A DNA stretch of 64,000 bases, taken from assembly GCA_046160865.1 (NCBI GenBank), contig JBJXHG010000114.1, forward strand, positions 1 through 64,000, written 5' to 3'. This document shows, one piece after another, positions 1 to 8,915 of this stretch; position 1 is the stretch's first letter; the number at the start of each line of letters is the position of its first letter. The translations under genes and the position numbers were made by a program. The stretch comes from JBJXHG01 sp046160865 (GTDB lineage: Bacteria > Planctomycetota > UBA1135 > GCA-002686595). Below the pieces are notes generated by a model. The model was given only the letters and a program-made list of their open reading frames with translations. It ran no database searches and was not told the origin of the DNA.

Positions 1-1547
1 GAGAGCGGCGGCAACTGTCCGGCGCGCACGTACGCGTACTTGTAGAGGAAGAGTCCGCCGAGCGCGGCAACCGCCGCCGCGACGAGCAGCGCCGGCGCGA
101 CGCTCTGCAGGCTACCGAGCTTCGCGAGCGCGACGAGCGCGATCGGCAGCGCGACGCCGAGCCCCGTCCCGAGGCGATAGGGCGATCGGATCCGGCCCAT
201 GCGCACGACGGGCAAGAACGCGGCCGCTTGTCGCGCGTTCGCGGTCTCGTGCCGCGCCTTCGCGGACAGCACGACGAACAGCGCGTGGATCGCGATCGCG
301 GCGAGGAACCAGTTCGCGAGCTCGCCGCGCGCGGGCGTGAGCGGCAGGAAGATTGCGATTCCGCACAGGACTGCTTGCACGATCAAGTGCGGCAAGAGCG
401 CGCGCTCTTGCCACAAATCGCGGCCTTCGCACTGCGCAAATAAGAATGCGGTGTAGCCGGCGACGCCGAGCGCGAGCACCGCGTTCACCGGGCGCAGTGC
501 ATGCGCGACGTTCTCCCACGCGACGGCGTCGAGGCCCCATGGCAGCCCCGTCATGTCGGAGAGGATCCGCGCCGCGAGCGTCAGCGTGACCGTGATCGAG
601 AACGCGATCAGGATCCACGCGCCCTTGACGAGCCAGCTCTTCGTGTTCGGCCGCGTGAGCAGCGTGAGGAACTTCTTCGGACGGTGAAGGTCCTCGACGA
701 GCAAGAACGTCGTGATCGACGTGAACACGAGCGCGACGATCTCGGGCAGGTAGTCGGCGCCGAAACCGGTCAGGCCGAGCAGTGCCGCGAACGGTGCGAG
801 CAGCGCGGCACCGGCGCCGATGCCTTTCGTCACGAGGTACGCTGCGACCGGCCAGCCCCACTGCACCTTGTGACCGGCGTCGAGCACGGTGTGCACGTCG
901 GGCACGGTCGGAATCGAATCGGGCCACGGCTCGGGCTTCGACGGCGGGCGCTCGCTCCACAAGTACGTGTCGGGGCGCGCGGCGGCGCCGGGCTCGAGCG
1001 CGAGCGGTTCGACGCCGAGGTAGTGCACGTTCGGTCCGGTGCGCTGCTCCGCGCGCCGCACGAGCGTCGGATGCTCGCGCGTCATGCGTGAGATGCGCGA
1101 ATCCGGATCGTGCAGGTCGCCCGCGATGATCGCTTCTTCGGGACACACGATGACGCAGGCGGGCTCGAGGTTCTTCTCGACGCGGTGCGCGCAGAAGTGG
1201 CACTTCTCGACGGCGCCCGAGTCCTCGTTGAGATAGATCGCGTCGTACGGGCACGCTTGCATGCACGCGCGGCAGCCGATGCACGCGTCGCGGTCGAGGT
1301 CGACGATGCCGTCGGTGCGCTTCTCGAGCGCGTTGACCGGGCAGATCGTGACGCACGGCGCCTTCGTGCAGTGGTTGCAACGCAGCACCGCGAAGTGGCG
1401 CTTGATCGCGGGGAAGCGCCCTTTCTCCGTGTACTTCACCCACGTGCGGAAGTCGCCGACGGGCACGTCGTTCTCGGCCTTGCAGGCGACGGTGCAGGCG
1501 TGACAGCCGATGCACTTGCGGTGGTCGATCAGGAATCCGTACTGCAT
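1..1547 (-). CDS. Fused 4x[4Fe-4S] ferredoxin / NrfD-type membrane subunit (3' end outside window)
   Basis: An electron-transfer and quinone-interacting subunit of the kind that partners periplasmic molybdopterin oxidoreductases (DmsB/PhsB plus DmsC/NrfD). From the ATG at 1547 the first ~190 residues hold four cysteine clusters: CIGCHACTVAC, CNHCTKAPC followed by VTICP, CIGCRACMQACP and CHFCAHRVE followed later by ACVIVCP. This is the HybA/DmsB pattern for four [4Fe-4S] clusters. From about residue 225 onward come at least seven hydrophobic helices typical of NrfD. These two parts are usually separate proteins, so this is a B-C subunit fusion. About 515 residues are visible and the protein continues past base 1. 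It starts 10 bp after the stop of the ClC gene, so the two are probably co-transcribed. The catalytic subunit is not in view and the substrate is unknown. Confidence 0.85.
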   Translation of the reverse strand, partial: MQYGFLIDHRKCIGCHACTVACKAENDVPVGDFRTWVKYTEKGRFPAIKRHFAVLRCNHCTKAPCVTICPVNALEKRTDGIVDLDRDACIGCRACMQACPYDAIYLNEDSGAVEKCHFCAHRVEKNLEPACVIVCPEEAIIAGDLHDPDSRISRMTREHPTLVRRAEQRTGPNVHYLGVEPLALEPGAAARPDTYLWSERPPSKPEPWPDSIPTVPDVHTVLDAGHKVQWGWPVAAYLVTKGIGAGAALLAPFAALLGLTGFGADYLPEIVALVFTSITTFLLVEDLHRPKKFLTLLTRPNTKSWLVKGAWILIAFSITVTLTLAARILSDMTGLPWGLDAVAWENVAHALRPVNAVLALGVAGYTAFLFAQCEGRDLWQERALLPHLIVQAVLCGIAIFLPLTPARGELANWFLAAIAIHALFVVLSAKARHETANARQAAAFLPVVRMGRIRSPYRLGTGLGVALPIALVALAKLGSLQSVAPALLVAAAVAALGGLFLYKYAYVRAGQLPPL

Positions 1548-1557
1548 CAGGGCTCTT

Positions 1558-3588
1558 TCACTCTTCTTCCAAACGGTCGCGCAGAGCTTCGATCTCCGCG
1601 CGCGGACCCATCACGACGAATCGATCGTAGGGGTCGAGCGGTTCTTCGAGGTTCGCGACGGCCTTGCGCTCCTCGCCGAGCACCGTGCGCTCGACGAGCG
1701 AGATCACGGTGACGCCTTGCGCGTCGGCGAGGCCGCTCTGCCGCAGCGTGCGATGCCGGAGCCGCTTCGGGATCGGAAGCTCGGCGATCTCGTAGTTGCG
1801 CGGCAGCTCGACCCAGCGCTCCTCGCGCTCGCTCCCGAGCGCAGCGCCGCGCGTCGAGCGCGTGCGCGACTTCAGGACTTCCAAGTCGATCGCGGCGAGC
1901 ACATCGCGGCGCGTCAGCCGGCCGATCAACTGCTGCTTGCCGCCGCGCTGGTCGACGACGGGGAGCTCCTCGCGATCCGGATCGTCGAGCAGCTCGAGGA
2001 CCTGCGCGATCGACATGTCCGGCGACGCGGTCGGTGGCATGTCCATCACGTCGGCGGCGATGACGACGGAGCCCAGGCGCTCGCCGCTCAGGAAGCTCTT
2101 CACGTCGTGCAAGTCGATCGCACCGCGGAACGTGCCGTCCGGATCGACGGTGTAGATGACGTCGAGGCGCGTCTCGCGGAAGCGCGCGAGCACCTCGTCG
2201 AGCGGCGCGTTGGCCGGCATCGCGACGAGGCCGGAGCGGATGAGGTCGCGCACGCGGATGCGCCGCAGCGTCAGCTCCTCGATGCCGACGTCGATCGGCA
2301 CGCCGCGCGCGCGCAGCGCCTCGGTGAAGATCGAATCGCGCGCGAGCCAGCGTGCGACGAGCGCGCTCGCGACCGTCGCGAGCGTGAGCGGCAGGATCAG
2401 TCCGAGATCCTGGGTGAGCTCGACGAGCAGCACCATCGACATGATCGGTGCGTGCGTGAGGCCGGCGATCAAGCTCGCCATGCCGACGACGACGAACGCC
2501 GCGTCGGGCGTCGCGTTGTTCGGGAAGAGCACGCCCGCGGCGTGCGCGAACAAAGCGCCGAGCGACGCGCCTGTGAGCAGCGCGGGCGTGAAGATGCCGC
2601 CGGGCGCGCCCGAGCCGACGGAGAAAATCGTCGCGAGCGGCTTGGCGACGAGCAGCACGGCGATCGTGGTGAGCGCGAGTCGTCCGGAGAGGATCTCGCT
2701 CGTCGCCGAATAGCCGTTGCCGAACACTTCGGGATACGCGATGCCGATCGCGCCGACGCCGAGTCCGCCGAGTGCGAACTTCAGCTCGATCGGCACGCGC
2801 CAGCCCGCCGACAGGTGCGTCGCGCGGCGCAGTCCGCGTTGCAGCGCGAACGCGACGACGCCGGCCGGGATCGCGATCGCGAGCGCGAGGAACAAGGACT
2901 CGAAGCCGACCATGCTCACGTCGCTCGGCATCGTGTACACGGCCGCGTCCTGGCCCTTGATCGCGCGCATCACGAGCGCGGAGAACACGGACGAGACGAC
3001 GATCGGCGCGAAGATGTCGATCGCGAAGCTCGCCATGATCACTTCCATGACGAAGAACGCGCCGGCGAGCGGCGCGTTGTAGGCCGACGCCATGCCGGCG
3101 GCGACTCCGCACCCGAGCAGCAGCGCGTGCCGGCGCGCGTCGAATCGGCCCAGGCGCGCGGTCTTCGATCCGAACGCGGCGGCGAGCTGCACGATGGCGC
3201 CTTCGCGCCCGATCGATCCGCCGCCCGCGATGGCCGCGACGGATGCGAGCGCGCGCACGACGATCGGCCGCCCGCGGATCTTGCGCCGGCGCACCGACAC
3301 CGCCTCCATGATCCCCGGGATCCCGAACGGCTGCGCTTGCGGCGCGAGCGCGCGGATCAAGAGCGCGGCCGCGAGCGCGCCGAAGGTCGGCAGCATCAAT
3401 CGCTGCCACCACGGGATCGCGCGCACGGCTGCGAGGATCTCTCCGCTACGGCCGAACAAGAGCGCTTGCACGGCGTCGACGAGTGCCTGGAATCCCGCAG
3501 CGATCGCTCCGCCGGCGGCTCCGACCACAGCGGCGAGTCCGAACGTGGCGCCGGCGGCGAGGACCTCGCGCTCCGAAGGCAACCTCAT
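1558..3588 (-). CDS. ClC family chloride channel/antiporter with CBS and TrkA_C domains
   Basis: A 676-residue inner-membrane anion channel or H+/Cl- exchanger. ClC signatures are present: GREGA near residues 127-131, whose Glu is the gating glutamate, and GGIFTPALLTG in the second half. The first selectivity motif is FGIPGIMEA rather than the classical GSGIP. The membrane domain is followed by two CBS domains (VRDLIRSGLV... and ADVMDMPPTA...), which in this family sense adenosine nucleotides, and by a C-terminal TrkA_C-like domain (ISLVERTVLG...). An open frame extends to 3771, but the extra 61 residues are Arg/His-rich and unlike ClC, so the ATG at 3588 is preferred. It faces the plus-strand gene at 3799 across a divergent 210 bp gap and precedes the FeS/NrfD gene by 10 bp. 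Confidence 0.9.
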   Translation of the reverse strand: MRLPSEREVLAAGATFGLAAVVGAAGGAIAAGFQALVDAVQALLFGRSGEILAAVRAIPWWQRLMLPTFGALAAALLIRALAPQAQPFGIPGIMEAVSVRRRKIRGRPIVVRALASVAAIAGGGSIGREGAIVQLAAAFGSKTARLGRFDARRHALLLGCGVAAGMASAYNAPLAGAFFVMEVIMASFAIDIFAPIVVSSVFSALVMRAIKGQDAAVYTMPSDVSMVGFESLFLALAIAIPAGVVAFALQRGLRRATHLSAGWRVPIELKFALGGLGVGAIGIAYPEVFGNGYSATSEILSGRLALTTIAVLLVAKPLATIFSVGSGAPGGIFTPALLTGASLGALFAHAAGVLFPNNATPDAAFVVVGMASLIAGLTHAPIMSMVLLVELTQDLGLILPLTLATVASALVARWLARDSIFTEALRARGVPIDVGIEELTLRRIRVRDLIRSGLVAMPANAPLDEVLARFRETRLDVIYTVDPDGTFRGAIDLHDVKSFLSGERLGSVVIAADVMDMPPTASPDMSIAQVLELLDDPDREELPVVDQRGGKQQLIGRLTRRDVLAAIDLEVLKSRTRSTRGAALGSEREERWVELPRNYEIAELPIPKRLRHRTLRQSGLADAQGVTVISLVERTVLGEERKAVANLEEPLDPYDRFVVMGPRAEIEALRDRLEEE

Positions 3589-3798
3589 GTCGGCCCCACG
3601 ATGCGGGCCGCGTCGGATCACCGCAAGAGCGCGTCGACTCCCTATGATGGCGTGGCTTCGCTCCGGTCGCCGCGCGTGGATACTCCGCACGTCGTTTCGA
3701 TGGAGCGTGCGCCGCGCCGCTCCTGCGAGCTTCGCGCGAGCATGCGTCGACGGACGCTGCGCGCAGCACACCCATCACGCCGGAGAGCCGAGGATTCC

Positions 3799-4449
3799 AT
3801 GAAGACACCTGCGACGCGCCAGGAGCCCGCGCCCTCCGAAGCGGCCTTGAAGCCGAAGACCCGCAAGAAGCAGACGCGCGCCTCCGCGGCGTCGAAGGCG
3901 ACGACGAAGGAAGCCGACATCGGCGACGAGGCCGTCGTGAAGGCGACGGGCAAGCGCTGGGAGGATTGGTTCCGGCTGCTCGACCGCGCGGGCGCGAAGG
4001 AGCTCGATCACCGGGGCATCGTCGCGATCCTCGTGTCGACGTACGACGTTCAGCCTTGGTGGAGCCAGATGCTGACCGTCGGCTACGAGCGCGCGCGCGG
4101 CCTGCGCGCGAAGCACGAGCGCCCCGACGGAGAATGGTCGGTGAGCGGAAACAAGACCGTCGCCGCGTCGATCGCCACCGTGTATGCGGCGTGGAGCGAC
4201 CCGAAGCAGCGCAAGAAGTGGCTCGCCGATCCCGGCTTCACGGTGCGCACGGAGACCGAGAACAAGTCGATGCGCATCACGTGGGTCGACGGCAAGTCGC
4301 ACGTCGACGCGATGTTCTATGTGAAGGGCGACGCGAAGACGCAGGTGCAGGTCGAGCACCGCAAGCTCGCCGACGCGAAGTCGGCCGACAAGATGAAGGC
4401 GTACTGGAAGAAGGAGCTCGCGAAGCTGGCGGAGATGGTCGAGGGGTGA
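3799..4449 (+). CDS. DUF4287-like plus START/AHSA1-like (SRPBCC) domain protein
   Basis: A 216-residue cytoplasmic protein of unknown biochemical role. A Lys/Ala-rich tail (about 45 residues) is followed by a DUF4287-like helical segment (KATGKRWEDWFRLLD ... LVSTYDVQPWWSQMLTVGY) and a helix-grip START-like domain (KTVAASIATVYAAWSDPKQ, then TENKSMRITWVDGKSHVD). AHSA1/START-like domains bind hydrophobic ligands or co-chaperone clients. The gene is monocistronic-looking, divergent from the ClC gene, and ends 54 bp before the FG-GAP gene. The start is the first ATG after a GAGG-like sequence. Longer upstream reading is out-of-frame noise antisense to ClC. Confidence 0.8.
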   Translation: MKTPATRQEPAPSEAALKPKTRKKQTRASAASKATTKEADIGDEAVVKATGKRWEDWFRLLDRAGAKELDHRGIVAILVSTYDVQPWWSQMLTVGYERARGLRAKHERPDGEWSVSGNKTVAASIATVYAAWSDPKQRKKWLADPGFTVRTETENKSMRITWVDGKSHVDAMFYVKGDAKTQVQVEHRKLADAKSADKMKAYWKKELAKLAEMVEG

Positions 4450-4503
4450 GACGCGGCGGATCTTCGCGCAACCGCGGCGGCGCGCGACGGTTTCTCCGTC
4501 GTG

Positions 4504-5838
4504 ATGTCGTATGCGCGCGTGCTGCTGTGCTTCGTGGCGCTCGGCTGTGACGCTGCGGGCACCTACGACGTCGGCACGTGGATCGCGCTGCGCGAGATCG
4601 AGTCGCCGCGCGCGGGGTGGCGCTTCGGCAGCTCCATCGCGAATGCCGGCGATCTCGACGGCGACGGACGCGACGATCTGTTGATCGTCGACGAATTCTC
4701 GAGACCCGGACGACCGGGCGCGGGAGAAGACGAATCGCGCGCCTACTTCCACTCGTCGCGGACGGGCGAATTGCTAGTCGTGCTGAAAGCAAGCCCGGGC
4801 GTGAACTCGTTGATGCACGCGCACGGCGCCGGCTCGCTCGGAGATGTCGACGGTGACGGACGTCCGGAGTTCTGGGTCTCGAACATGGATCCATCGCGTC
4901 CGTGTCCGTGGCGCGGCGAGCGCTGCATCGTCGGTCGGATCACCGTGTGCGACGGGCAAACGCGCGAGCCGCTATTCGAGTTGCAAGGCTCGGAAGAGGA
5001 CAACGAGTGCTTTGGCGACAGCGCTGCTCCGTGCGGTGATGTGGACGGCGACGGAGTGGCCGACATCCTCGTCGGTGCTCCGTGCCAGTGGAACAGCTAT
5101 CGGCGCGGACGGTACGTCCGCATCTTCTCGGGCAAGGACGGCCACACGATCGCGGAAGTGAGTCGGCACCGGGGTCCTTTCACCTCGTTCGGGCGGTGTG
5201 TCGGCGGGCTCGATGACGTCGACGGCGATGGCGTGAGCGACTTCTTCGTCGCGGATCCATTGCATGCGCCCGGCGAGTCGGAGCTTCTGGTGTACTGCGG
5301 CCGACGACGCACGGTCCTCGCGACCATTCGAATGTCGATGGGGACGCCCCATGCATCGACGCGCCGCTTCGGGATGAACGCGGTCGTGATTGGCGACGTC
5401 GACGGCGACGGTTCGGTCGACGTCGCGCTCGGCGACGGCGAGCGGCGCATCTGGATCGCTTCGCCGAGGTGCGGCGAAGTCGTTAGATCGATCGAAGCCC
5501 CGCTGGGATTCGTGGCGATAGGACGAGTCGTGTCGCGCTGCGGCGACGTCGATGGCGATGGAATCGACGACATCGCGTTCTCCGCGCAGCACATTGCCGC
5601 GCGTGCGAGCTCCGTGCTCGTCCACTCAGGACGCACCGGCGAGCTGCTTCGTGAGCTGCGAGGTACGAGGCCGCTCGGTCAATTCGGATGGACGCTGTGT
5701 CCGCTTGGCGACATCGACGACGATGGACGACCCGAGCTCGCGATCAGCGAGCCCGATTGCGCGCCGTTCGAAGAGCGTGGGGTCAGGCTGCCTCCAATGC
5801 GGGAGCGACGTGGCGTCGTGTGGGTGATCTCGCTCTAG
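4504..5838 (+). CDS. Secreted FG-GAP/integrin-like beta-propeller protein
   Basis: A 444-residue putative exported seven-bladed propeller. Seven Ca-binding loops can be read: DLDGDGRDD, DVDGDGRPE, DVDGDGVAD, DVDGDGVSD, DVDGDGSVD, DVDGDGIDD and DIDDDGRPE, each followed by a short hydrophobic strand. This is the FG-GAP/VCBS pattern. The N-terminus (MSYARVLLCFVALGCDA) is a short signal peptide; the cysteine may be a lipidation site, though the residue at -3 is not ideal. Third-position GC looks lower than in the neighbours, suggesting weaker codon selection or acquisition. A GTG at 4501 directly before the ATG is an alternative start. ApbE follows after 16 bp. Function unknown; such proteins are often surface-exposed. 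Confidence 0.8.
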   Translation: MSYARVLLCFVALGCDAAGTYDVGTWIALREIESPRAGWRFGSSIANAGDLDGDGRDDLLIVDEFSRPGRPGAGEDESRAYFHSSRTGELLVVLKASPGVNSLMHAHGAGSLGDVDGDGRPEFWVSNMDPSRPCPWRGERCIVGRITVCDGQTREPLFELQGSEEDNECFGDSAAPCGDVDGDGVADILVGAPCQWNSYRRGRYVRIFSGKDGHTIAEVSRHRGPFTSFGRCVGGLDDVDGDGVSDFFVADPLHAPGESELLVYCGRRRTVLATIRMSMGTPHASTRRFGMNAVVIGDVDGDGSVDVALGDGERRIWIASPRCGEVVRSIEAPLGFVAIGRVVSRCGDVDGDGIDDIAFSAQHIAARASSVLVHSGRTGELLRELRGTRPLGQFGWTLCPLGDIDDDGRPELAISEPDCAPFEERGVRLPPMRERRGVVWVISL

Positions 5839-5842
5839 CCCG

Positions 5843-5848
5843 TACACT
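5843..5848 (+). promoter_or_regulatory. Candidate -10 element TACACT for a leaderless apbE transcript
   Basis: TACACT ends six bases before the GTG start of apbE, where a transcript would begin almost exactly at the start codon, giving a leaderless mRNA. No convincing -35 hexamer was found 16-18 bases upstream, so this is tentative. Confidence 0.3.
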
Positions 5849-5854
5849 CGCGTC

Positions 5855-6883
5855 GTGCTGACCGCGATTTTCGCCCTCGTCATTCTCCAATCGCCGCCGC
5901 CGCGCGAGCCCCTCGTCGTCACGCGCGGCCTCATGGGCACGCGCTTCCAAGTCGCGCTCGTCGGCGACGACGACACGGCGCTCGAAAAGCTTGCGCGCGA
6001 GGCACTGGACGAAGTCGAGCGCGTCGAGCGCGTGCTGAACAATTGGTTGGCGGCGAGCTCGATCGCGCTGCTCAACGCCGACGCGTCGGCCGGCTGGCGC
6101 GACGTCGACCCGATCCTCGCCGAGGTCGTGGCGATCTCGCTCGACTTCCACGCGAACTCCGACGGCGCGTTCGACATCACGATCGCACCGCTGCTCGACG
6201 CCTCGGGCTTCTACTCCGGCGAGCGCCGCGAGCTTTCGAGCACTGAGCTCGCCGCGCTGCACGGCCGCATCGGCTCGCAGTGGTTGCGCGTCGAGCGCGA
6301 TCCGCCGCGTATCCGTCGCGAGAAGCCCGGCATGCAGCTCGACGTGTCGGGCATGTCGAAGGGCTTCGCGGTCGATCGCGCGGTCGCCGTGCTGCGCGCG
6401 CGCGGTGTGACGAACGCATTCGTCGCGGGCGGATCGAGCACGGTCTACGCGCTCGGCCGCGGTGTGGACGGCAGCGGCTGGCCGTTCTTCGTGGGCGAAG
6501 GTTTCGCGCCCGAGGAATGGCGCCTCGTCGACGAAGCGGTCGGGACCTCGGGCCGTCTCGCGCAGTCGCTCACGATCGACGGCGCGACCAAGAGTCACAT
6601 CATCGACGTGTCGCACGGAGGTCCCGTCGAGCGCGATGTCGCGATGGCGGTGTTCCGCTGTCCGACGGGAACGGAAGCGGATCTGACGGACACGGCGCTC
6701 GTCGCGATGGGGGAAGCGCGCGCGCGCACTTGGTTCGCGAAACGCGCGCAGAGTGGCGCGTGGCACGACGGAAAGATGCGCGCAGCGCTGCTCTTCCTCG
6801 ATGCGAAGGCGGAGCGCGTGGGCGAGCGTGTCGTGCGACTCAGCTCGGCAGCACCATCTGCTGCTTCACCGGATCCCAAGTGA
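5855..6883 (+). CDS. apbE: FAD:protein FMN transferase
   Basis: A 342-residue ApbE-family enzyme that covalently attaches FMN to Thr/Ser of periplasmic flavoproteins (for example NqrC/RnfG-type subunits), using FAD and Mg2+. Visible marks: RGLMGTRFQVAL near the N-terminus, LDVSGMSKGFAVDRAV (the family's nucleotide-binding segment), GGSSTVYALG, KSHIIDVSHGGPVE (equivalent of the HIIDPxTG motif) and ADLTDTALVAMG. The N-terminus is short and hydrophobic and may be a signal anchor. The start is GTG. No Rnf/Nqr target is in the window. The 3' end overlaps the convergent Gfo/Idh/MocA gene by 44 bp. Confidence 0.9.
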   Translation: MLTAIFALVILQSPPPREPLVVTRGLMGTRFQVALVGDDDTALEKLAREALDEVERVERVLNNWLAASSIALLNADASAGWRDVDPILAEVVAISLDFHANSDGAFDITIAPLLDASGFYSGERRELSSTELAALHGRIGSQWLRVERDPPRIRREKPGMQLDVSGMSKGFAVDRAVAVLRARGVTNAFVAGGSSTVYALGRGVDGSGWPFFVGEGFAPEEWRLVDEAVGTSGRLAQSLTIDGATKSHIIDVSHGGPVERDVAMAVFRCPTGTEADLTDTALVAMGEARARTWFAKRAQSGAWHDGKMRAALLFLDAKAERVGERVVRLSSAAPSAASPDPK

Positions 6884-8294
6884 CGCGCTTGCCGGTCAAG
6901 TAGGACGTCGTCGCCATGTGCGCGCCGATCGTCGACGGCAGCGCGCGCTCGAAGCTCGCTTCGGGTTCCTTGCGAGTGCGCACGCAGTCGAAGAAGTTCT
7001 CGTGGTGGATGCGCGTCGTGTCGACGACGGCGCCGTTGCGCGTGGTCAAGGTGACGCCGCGGCCCGCGAGCCACGTCTGCGTCGGCGCCGCCTCGATCTG
7101 CAAGCCGGCGGCAGTGTCCGTCACGTGGGTGAACGGCTGGTTGTACTGCATCTTGCCGGCGGCGAGATCCGCGGCGTACTTCGTCGAGAGGCGCTCGGGA
7201 TAGACCTTGATCTCCCACGAGAGCTCCATCGTCGCGTCGGTACCGCAGAACACGGCCGCTTCGCCGCGCTTGGCGAATGCGTTGGACAGCGTGCAGTTGT
7301 ACGAGACGGTGAGATCGTGCTCCGGGTACTCGTTCGTGACGCAGAACACGTCGGGCGTGTCGCGCCCGTCCTTCCAGTGCCGCACGCCGCCCGACGCCAC
7401 CGACGTGTGCGGCACGCCCAGCCCCATCGTGAATTGCAGCACGTCGAGCTCGTGCGTCCACAAGTCGCCGGAGATGCCCGTGCTGTAGTCGAAGTAGCGC
7501 CGCCAGTCGAAGTAGCGGTGCGGGTCGTAGTCGCGACTCGGCGCGAAGCGCTGGAACTCTTCCCAGTGCACCTTGTCGCGCGCGGGACCACCGTTCAGCG
7601 CGTACATGCTCGCCCAGCCGGCAGTCGGCCCGTTCCTGTGCATGAAGAGCTGCACCAGGTGCACCTTGCCGAGCGTTTGGTCGCTGCCGTTGAGGATCTC
7701 GCGCGCGAGCTGGTGCATCCGGTCGTGCCGGAACTGGTAGCCGGCTTGCAGGATGCGTTGCTTCTTTTTCAGCGCCTCGCCGAGCGGCTTGATCTCCTCG
7801 AACTTGTTCGTGATGCACTTCTCGACGTACACGTCGCAGCCGGCGTCGATCGCGTCCATCGCGATCGGCGCGTGCAGGTGATCGGGCGTCGAGATCACGA
7901 CGACGTCGAGCTTCTCCTTCTCGAGCATCTTGCGCCAATCGACGTAGCGGCCCGGCTTCTTGCCGCGTCGCTCGACCATCGCCACGGCGCGATCGAGCAC
8001 GTCGTCGAACGCGTCGCACACGGCCACGACCTCGACGTTCGCGATCGGCAAGTGCTCGATCACCTTGCGCTTCAAGTCCGCCGGATCACCGGTCGGATAA
8101 CCGAGCGCCCACAGGTGATCGAGGCCGCGCAAGCCGGTGCCCACGACGCCGACACGGATCGTTTCGTTCGCGCTGTTCGCGCTCGAGCACGCGGTGGTCG
8201 CGGGGACGAGGCTTGCGACAGCCGCCGTTCCGGCGCCGGCGGCGGCCGTCGTGAGGAACCGTCTCCTCGAGATCAGACGCTTCTTGGATCGCAT
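6840..8294 (-). CDS. Tat-exported Gfo/Idh/MocA family oxidoreductase
   Basis: A 484-residue NAD(P)-dependent oxidoreductase of the glucose-fructose oxidoreductase family. It begins with a twin-arginine signal (ISRRRFLTTAAAGAGTAA) and a following hydrophobic stretch, so it folds in the cytoplasm and is exported with its cofactor. The Rossmann motif is VGVVGTGLRG. The catalytic-lysine motif appears as YVEKCITN, a Cys in place of the usual Pro of EKP. The C-terminal substrate domain (TWDPVKQQ end) is full length. Substrate unknown. A second Tat-signal gene lies immediately upstream (36 bp), suggesting a small secreted operon. The gene ends inside the 3' end of apbE. Confidence 0.9.
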   Translation of the reverse strand: MRSKKRLISRRRFLTTAAAGAGTAAVASLVPATTACSSANSANETIRVGVVGTGLRGLDHLWALGYPTGDPADLKRKVIEHLPIANVEVVAVCDAFDDVLDRAVAMVERRGKKPGRYVDWRKMLEKEKLDVVVISTPDHLHAPIAMDAIDAGCDVYVEKCITNKFEEIKPLGEALKKKQRILQAGYQFRHDRMHQLAREILNGSDQTLGKVHLVQLFMHRNGPTAGWASMYALNGGPARDKVHWEEFQRFAPSRDYDPHRYFDWRRYFDYSTGISGDLWTHELDVLQFTMGLGVPHTSVASGGVRHWKDGRDTPDVFCVTNEYPEHDLTVSYNCTLSNAFAKRGEAAVFCGTDATMELSWEIKVYPERLSTKYAADLAAGKMQYNQPFTHVTDTAAGLQIEAAPTQTWLAGRGVTLTTRNGAVVDTTRIHHENFFDCVRTRKEPEASFERALPSTIGAHMATTSYLTGKRVTWDPVKQQMVLPS

Positions 8295-8330
8295 GCGCCG
8301 ATCGTAGCAAACGCTACCGCGCTCACGAGC

Positions 8331-8915
8331 TCACGCACTCACGGTGCTGCGGCGTTGCACCGCGATCGAACGTACGCACCGATCCGGTCCGAACTGGAAT
8401 ACGACGCCGTCGCGCGGATAGCTCACCCACACGCGGTCGCGCACGCGCGAGTGCCGGTGGCGCTCGGCGAACCACGCGCCGCTCGCCGCCGACGAGCGCG
8501 CGCGATCACGCGGGGAACGCAAGGCGCCGTAGCGCTCGACGACGTGCTGCAGCGGATCACCCGTGCTCACGCCGCGCACGGTGCGCGCGCGGCAGTGCGG
8601 CGCGACTTGATATTCGACGAGGCGCCCGCCATCGAACTCGATGACGCGGATGTGCGGATCGCCGCACAAGTACGCGCTGCGGTTCGGGCCGGACGACTGC
8701 ATGCGCACGGGCGCCAGGATGCGTTCCAGCGCCTCGGGCTCGGACATGCCGAGCAGCGTCACGCCGTCCAAGCGCGGCGCGTCGAAGACGACGTGATTGG
8801 CCGACGTCGCGCGCTCGGCCGGCTCCTGAGTTTCTGCGCGCGCGAGTCGCGGCGCGAACGGGAGCACGGACAAGAACGAAAGGAACGTGCGACGACGAAT
8901 GGACAAGTTGGGCAT
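8331..8915 (-). CDS. Small Tat-secreted protein of unknown function
   Basis: A 194-residue protein. The ATG at 8915 is chosen because GGAG lies about nine bases upstream and the protein then begins with a clear Tat signal (LSIRRRTFLSFLSVLPFAPRLARA). The longer frame back to 9095 adds only an Arg-rich non-coding-like leader. The mature part has two alpha/beta repeats with a pattern like GVSTGDPLQHVVERYG ... GVVFQFGPDRCVRSIAV. This loosely recalls BamE/SmpA-type small lipoprotein folds, but that is only an impression. It sits 36 bp upstream of, and in line with, the Tat-exported oxidoreductase, so it could act with it. Confidence 0.7.
   Translation of the reverse strand: MPNLSIRRRTFLSFLSVLPFAPRLARAETQEPAERATSANHVVFDAPRLDGVTLLGMSEPEALERILAPVRMQSSGPNRSAYLCGDPHIRVIEFDGGRLVEYQVAPHCRARTVRGVSTGDPLQHVVERYGALRSPRDRARSSAASGAWFAERHRHSRVRDRVWVSYPRDGVVFQFGPDRCVRSIAVQRRSTVSA

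Noticed and set aside
1510..3798. Long plus-strand open frame (part of a 979-codon ORF) opposite the ClC gene
   Set aside because: It is antisense to a clear ClC transporter and its product is an Arg/Asp/Glu/His-rich string. Only the last 216 codons (from 3799) are real.
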